In this document: positions 59,351 to 64,000 of the stretch, in pieces
Numbering within the stretch: the stretch's first letter is position 1
Layout: every line of letters starts with the position of its first letter
Assembly: GCF_008831285.2 (NCBI RefSeq)
Contig: NC_045143.1
Span: forward strand, 25,939,662-26,003,661
Length of the DNA: 64,000 nucleotides
DNA from: Nymphaea colorata
Taxonomy: Eukaryota; Streptophyta; Magnoliopsida; Nymphaeales; Nymphaeaceae
Reading direction: 5' to 3'
Made by a program: the position numbers and the translations under genes
Notes under the pieces: generated by a model
The model's input: the letters and a program-made list of their open reading frames with translations, nothing else
The model's database searches: none
What the model was told of the DNA's origin: nothing

Positions 59351-62029
59351 AACCTGAGCGTGTCACGGCTGGGTTCAAGCCAAGACCGAGTCATTGTATT
59401 TGTTTTGTTTTGGATTTGATTGAGTCAGGTCTTGTACTCATATGAGTCTGAGACAATGGGTTAAACCTGAGACAGTCCAGGGGCATACAAGCTGGTGACT
59501 GTGCCAAAACTTGTAACTTTTGGAAATTGAATCAATAAAAGAAACCTTTTCTCTCCCGCACGAGAGAGTTTGAGCTGCTTAAGTGTGGTGCCAAAAGCTT
59601 GGCCAGCGAAGGAGACTTTGCTGGAGAAGAAGATCGCCTACAGAACCAGAGGAGCCGAACCGAAAAGGCTACCGAAACTGTAGACATCAAATACAGTGTA
59701 GAAGTAGATCTGATCACAGTGCAAGTGCTCTTGAATCCTTGAGGTGCTTAGAGGCTGGAATCGGAAGAAGGATCACTTGGTTGCGCAGCAGATCGTAGCT
59801 CATCCGAGGAATTTCTGAACTGCACGTCGACAGCCGGAGGAACTTCTCAATCGGTAAGAAATCCTTCTCCGTGGATATTCTACTGCAAGAACTTCTTGTT
59901 TACCCGATCAGAAGTGGAGAGGATGCTGACGTTCTGATCGATTTGAGTCAACTCATCTAACGAGAAGAATAGATCGGTCTGATCTGACTGAGATCGAAGG
60001 ATTTGAGAGGGATTTGAGATGTTGATGACTTCAGGCGAGAACGATCTTTGTTTCAGGCAGATCGCCGAACGTTTGACTTAGATCGATTTCAATTCTTTTA
60101 AGAATCGATTCCTACTGTCGCAATCTATTTCTAATTGTTGCGCATCCCTTGTGATGAGCTACAGAGTGAAACAGTGAGGAATCAACTTACTGAAGATGAA
60201 GAAAGAGAGGCTGAATTCCTATTCTGAAGACAGCGACGGCAATCTCTAAAAATTAGCTTAATTATGGTGATCGGAGGTTGATCTGAGCAGCAAATGGCTC
60301 ATACGTCTTCATACTCTTGGGGGATCATTATTGTGAAGTTTGGAAAAAATCTGAGCTGTTTTGGATAGTTTGTCGGACCTGATCAGAATCATGACGGTGG
60401 ATCACGGAATTAGTCGGCATAGTTCTGAGAGACAACAAAAACTAGGCTGATTTCAATCCTCAACGACTCACCTTTTGGTAGCTGCTTTGAAGCTTAATTT
60501 TTAGGTGTTCGTACATCAGGATCTCAGCTATCACTGGTACAAATTTCAGCTCAATCCGTGCTATGGTTGAATTTTAGCGAATTTTTGAAGGTGAGTGGCT
60601 CCAGACGTTGCCTGAGTCCTGCGACAGGCTGATTTCAGACAAATCCATGCGCAACTTCAAGCTTCAACTTGTCACCTATTGAAACGACTTTGGGGATAAT
60701 TTTTGGAGCCTCTAATCCTCCAAATCTTGGCTTACTCAAGATCTATTTCATGATTTTTGGACCTCTGTACACGGAGTTATGATTTTTTGAAGGAACACCA
60801 GTCTGGGAGGTGGTTCCACACCTGCGAGAGGGATTCTCGCCCATTTCCCCAAATTCTGTTACAGACTTGGGTGAAATCGATTCTTTGGTGCATTCTCCAT
60901 GACTTGAGCTTGATGATCTGTAGAATTATCTTCTGCTTGAGCTTTTGATTCCTTCGCAGCACCATACTCTCTGCTGATAGTTGTGGCAGTGAGCTGTTGA
61001 ATTAGGCGAGAAGCAGAACCTGTTGGAGATCGATCTTGTAGCAAGGAGCTGTCATGAAGAGGCATGCGTCGTCGCCCATTCAACACCAGCATCCCTCAAA
61101 TTTGATTACAGATAGTAGGGGTTGATCTCATCTCCAGTGAAGCATCTCCACTCCTGCTTTCATCTGAGATTTCTGATGGCATACAGTGACTGCTCCTGTT
61201 TTCTGGAAGCGCACATCATAGGCATAGCAGGCTGGTGGTGGACTTCATTCCTATCTACCGTCCATTTGAAGGGGACGGATGATCTTCAGCACCACTTTGA
61301 AGATAGCTTTCCTCAATCTACATCACACAATTGGGGTTTCCTACTATTCGGGTGATGCACCGCCTCCATTACTTTTTGTTCAGCTGTTTCTTGCAAGAAC
61401 AGGAAACTACTAGTGTTGTCTTAAACACTAGGAGCCTACACATTGGAGATTGACCACCATCAGAGGACTTGTACCCGATTGAGTTGTGGAGTATAGCTGA
61501 ATACCAAGGATATACTTGGCCTTCTTCCTCATCGAGTGCTGGACTAGCTCCAACAAGGTACATCCAAAACCCCCTATAGCTGCATTGTCAGGTGCATTTG
61601 ATATCCAGCAAACCTTCGGGTTTGCAGCCATTCGGGAATCCTCCAATGCTCACCTAGCTGAGGACACATTCCCAAGCTGTCTAACTGTCCTAGGGCAAAG
61701 GGTGTGGAATGCTCGACCTAGGGATTCAATGTATGGTTTGGCATGGATGATGTGATTGTTGAGTGAGGGAGAGATCTTCTTGTATTGTTGACGCTTGTAA
61801 AGCCTCACATTCCCATTCTTGATTTGTAGTAGGTTGAAACTTGGGAGGGAACCACTACTTGTGTATCAGTCCTAAGAGATATATTCAGTCGCGGTTGTGT
61901 CCGACTTGGGGATGTAATTTTGTAATCCACAACTTGGAGGAACCACTACTTGTATGGTTTGGCGTGTTGGCCTCAATAGATCTTGGGAAGCGACTGCAAC
62001 TTGGTCTCTTTTGAGCACCTACAAGGGCA
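59351..62029 (+). mobile_element. LTR-like and leader sequence of a Gypsy-type retroelement
   Basis: Contains an AATAAA polyadenylation signal at about 59531, and long non-coding sequence typical of LTR plus leader. It ends at 62030, where a degenerate primer-binding-like site precedes gag. A second LTR was not identified, so LTR limits are uncertain. Frames at 61369-61755 on both strands overlap and are not called. Confidence 0.4.
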
Positions 62030-62044
62030 GTGTATCAGAGCTGT
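62030..62044 (+). other. Degenerate tRNA-Met-type primer-binding site
   Basis: gtgtatcagagct differs slightly from the standard TGGTATCAGAGCT. Its position between the leader and the gag frame supports the reading as a decayed primer-binding site. Confidence 0.5.
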
Positions 62045-62067
62045 TTTGGGGTCTTTGACAGCAAATA

Positions 62068-62876
62068 TGTGAGAAAAGGCAAGCAGCCAGAAGCCGAGGT
62101 GATTCCTCAAGATGACGATGAAGTTGTGGCTGAGTTGGATTTCAGAAATGAGAAAATAGCTGAGATGGAGAGCAAGATGAATGGGATAGATAGCAAGATG
62201 ACTGGAATAGACAGCAAGCTGGACCGTATGATGCAATCGATTACCGTGGTTACATCAACTCAACCAACGCATGGAGTAGGTTGAAAAGACAATGCAAAGT
62301 GTTATAAACCGTGAGAATCATGGCAAAACCAGGTTTAATACGCCTAGCATGTCTTATGAAAGACAAAATAATTATGAAGGGCCGATAGCTATTAACATAC
62401 TTGAAGAATTAGAAAACTCATAAATCGGTCTAAGGGAGTGCCAATGTGGGAGATAGGCATGAGGGGACTGATCAACCTAATCTTAGGGTTGAATCACAAG
62501 GGGAACGCCAACCACCACCAGTCCATGATCATCAAAGACCAGTTTGGGAGGATCATGAGGAAGCTAATCGACCGGTTGATGATAGGAGACAGCCGGTAGG
62601 GTGTCAAGGGCGAGAGAACCGAAATCTGGTTGAAGCAAGAGTGTCAGCACTTAAGATCGAATTTCCAAGATTTAGTGGACAGCAAACTCATGAATGGGTT
62701 TTCAAAGCGGAAAAATATTTTCAGTGTCAAGGCATACCAAATGATAAAAAAAATTACCTACGCGATGATGTACTTCGAAGGGGAAGCCTTGAAGTGGTTT
62801 CAGTGGATTAGCTACCGAGAGCCAAATCAAACTTGGGAGCAGTTCAAGAATGAGCTGATGAGTAGGTTGCATACGT
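62068..62876 (+). pseudogene. Ty3/Gypsy gag, frameshifted and truncated
   Basis: The plus-strand frame at 62030-62284 carries a short coiled-coil with three repeats of the MxGIDSK type. After a stop at 62281, frame 62446-62811 continues with a proline/glutamine-rich linker and then FSGQQTHEWVFKAEKYFQ. The rest of the domain (MMYFEGEALKWFQW, then WEQFKNELMSRL) is in another frame, at about 62755-62876. The shift falls in an A run at about 62746-62753. This is the Retrotrans_gag domain that forms the capsid of Gypsy elements. It ends at 62876, where minus-strand Copia sequence begins; protease and pol are missing. Confidence 0.85.
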
Positions 62877-63840
62877 AAGCCATGTTGCTGAATCGTTGCT
62901 GAGACAATGGTTTGGTAAAAAGATCTGCAAGCTGACCTTCGGTTGTGATGAATTGAGTATTCATATTTCCCAGTGCAACTTGAGCATGAACAAAATGATA
63001 ATCGAGTTCCAAAATGTTTCATACGTGAATGAAAGACTGTTTTGATAGTGGTATGTAGTGCCGAAATGTTGTCACTCAATAGAATTGGATCTTTGGAGAG
63101 GTAGACACCGAGATCTTGTAAATAAAGGTAAGCCATTTAATTTCAGCAGCAGCTGCAGCGAGGGCCCAGTATTCAGCTTCACAAGACGAGCGGCAACAGT
63201 CGGTTGTTTCTTAGAGCTCCAGGATATACAATTTGGACCAAGAAATGTGCAGTATCCTGAAGTCGATCGGCGTGTATCTGGACAGCCGCCCAGTTTGCAT
63301 CAGGTACGCTCGGAGAGTCTATAATGTGTTTCTAGATTTGAAAATGCTTCATCATTGGGGCATGCATGAATTGACATGCAAAATTTACTATATAGGAGAG
63401 ATCCGGCCGTGTAAGGGTGAAGTGTTGAAGTGCACCTGCCAGGCTTCGATATGCGGTAGCATTGGAATAAGGAGGATCAATTTCCTCAGGAGATTTGGAA
63501 CAAACAGTAATTGGTGCACTCACTATTTTACAACGCTGCATTTGTGCTCTAGAAACATTGTCTTCAGCATATCTAGACTGATGCATAAACAAGCCATTTG
63601 AAGACCTTGCAACTTGAATTCCCAAGAAGTAATTCAGATCACCCAGATCATTCATAGCAAATTGTTGTTTGACAGTGACGAGGAATGACATTATAAATGA
63701 ATGTGAATTTCCTGTAAGAATGATATCATCAACATACAGTAATAGAATAGTGATTGATTTTAGCCCGTGATGCACTCCAATGGATCTGGTAGAATTTGGT
63801 GGCTGCATATGCTGAAATCTAAATTGTTTCTCTTCCCTTA
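62876..63840 (-). pseudogene. Copia RT/RNase H remnant, copy 2
   Basis: The minus-strand frame at 63332-63808 is open for 158 codons. It carries YVDDIILTGNS, FAMNDLGDLNYFLGIQVA and [20 protein letters not shown], the Copia RT end and connection. Frames at 62827-63136 give the RNase H tail (VALGNMNTQF, QLADLFTKPLSQQRF). It lies opposite in strand to the adjacent gag and lacks the 3' LTR seen in copy 1. It is better preserved than copy 1 but begins abruptly at 63840, like copy 1 at 47517. Confidence 0.92.
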
Positions 63841-64000
63841 CTTGACCGGAATTGATGTGGTTTGTTAAGCTGTGGGCTAGTCGTCCTCTTTGGCAGCTCA
63901 GCAGTCTTGGCCCATTTGTTCACCTCACATTGGTTCCCCCTTACCTTGGTATGAGGTGGTTCTCTCAAACTCAAGGCATTCATGATGGGCCGTTGGTTCC
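63841..64000 (-). mobile_element. Start of the second Copia/other-sequence chimera partner
   Basis: Aligns with 47518-47690 (aattgatgtggtttgttaag, ggtatgaggtggttctctca, aaggcattcatgatgg). This is the same non-Copia partner as in copy 1; it runs off the window edge. Confidence 0.85.

Noticed and set aside
1-64000. CRISPR arrays, bacterial operons or organellar inserts
   Set aside because: No regularly spaced identical repeats, no bacterial-style gene runs, and no recognisable plastid or mitochondrial genes.

Overview
This is an AT-rich, intron- and repeat-dominated stretch of a flowering-plant nuclear genome. Evidence for a plant: remnants of plant Ty1/Copia and Ty3/Gypsy retrotransposons, an hAT (Ac/Ds-type) transposon with a DUF659-like transposase, a caulimovirid-type endogenous pararetroviral fragment, and pieces of plant gene families (VAL-type B3 factor, plant SEC16, plant carboxylesterase, plant LacZ-type GH2 beta-galactosidase). 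I cannot name the species. I see no intact multi-exon gene, tRNA, rRNA or CRISPR array. Every recognisable host-gene segment is partial and most are broken by frameshifts or stops.

Layout. 1-4 kb: AT-rich non-coding DNA with a long (AT)n tract and a GC-richer repeat-like island (0.5-1.4 kb). 4071-5030: a complete short hAT element with an 8-bp target duplication. 6.95-10.94 kb: a ~4 kb element bounded by matching inverted termini, with a CT-rich block and an internal tandem duplication. 11.6-13.2 kb: a rearranged pararetrovirus-like fragment (protease region on the minus strand, an inverted duplication of a promoter/leader, and a tRNA-Met primer-binding-type site). 13.26-17.12 kb: a larger, decayed hAT copy carrying transposase remnants on the minus strand; the 4-5 kb element is its internally deleted derivative. 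17.1-19.4 and 24.3-26.4 kb: two copies of a ~2.2 kb repeat (A, B), with shorter relatives at 27.7-28.4 (C) and 34.4-35.5 kb (D). Between A and B lie a carboxylesterase fragment (21.3-21.7 kb) and the 5' part of a SEC16-like gene (23.05-24.26 kb) that stops where repeat B begins.

28-38 kb: mostly non-coding, with a tandem duplication (30.8-32.0 kb) and a short secreted-peptide-like ORF (36.9 kb). 38.7-39.8 kb: a deleted Copia polyprotein on the minus strand. 42.8-46.0 kb: two diverged copies of a ~0.7 kb segment; the second is interrupted by a Copia LTR. 46.0-48.6 kb: Copia LTR, RNase H/RT, then a Gypsy-like gag remnant. The same Copia/other-sequence junction recurs at 62.9-64.0 kb, so this chimera is a multi-copy family. 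50.7-51.9 kb: TA-rich simple sequence containing a small inverted-repeat-bounded insert. 54.07-54.31 kb: an open exon of a GH2 beta-galactosidase (minus). 57.88-58.39 kb: two B3-domain exons of a VAL-like gene (minus), with a stop and a frameshift. 58.7-62.9 kb: Gypsy-type LTR retrotransposon material with a plus-strand gag, cut off by the second Copia chimera.

These pieces do not form a pathway. The window reads as a repeat graveyard in which transposons have nested in one another and gene fragments have been duplicated and left to decay. The strongest structural result is the hAT parent/derivative pair; the most unusual are the repeated Copia/Gypsy-like chimera, the inverted pararetroviral leader, and the duplicated foldback inside repeats A and B.
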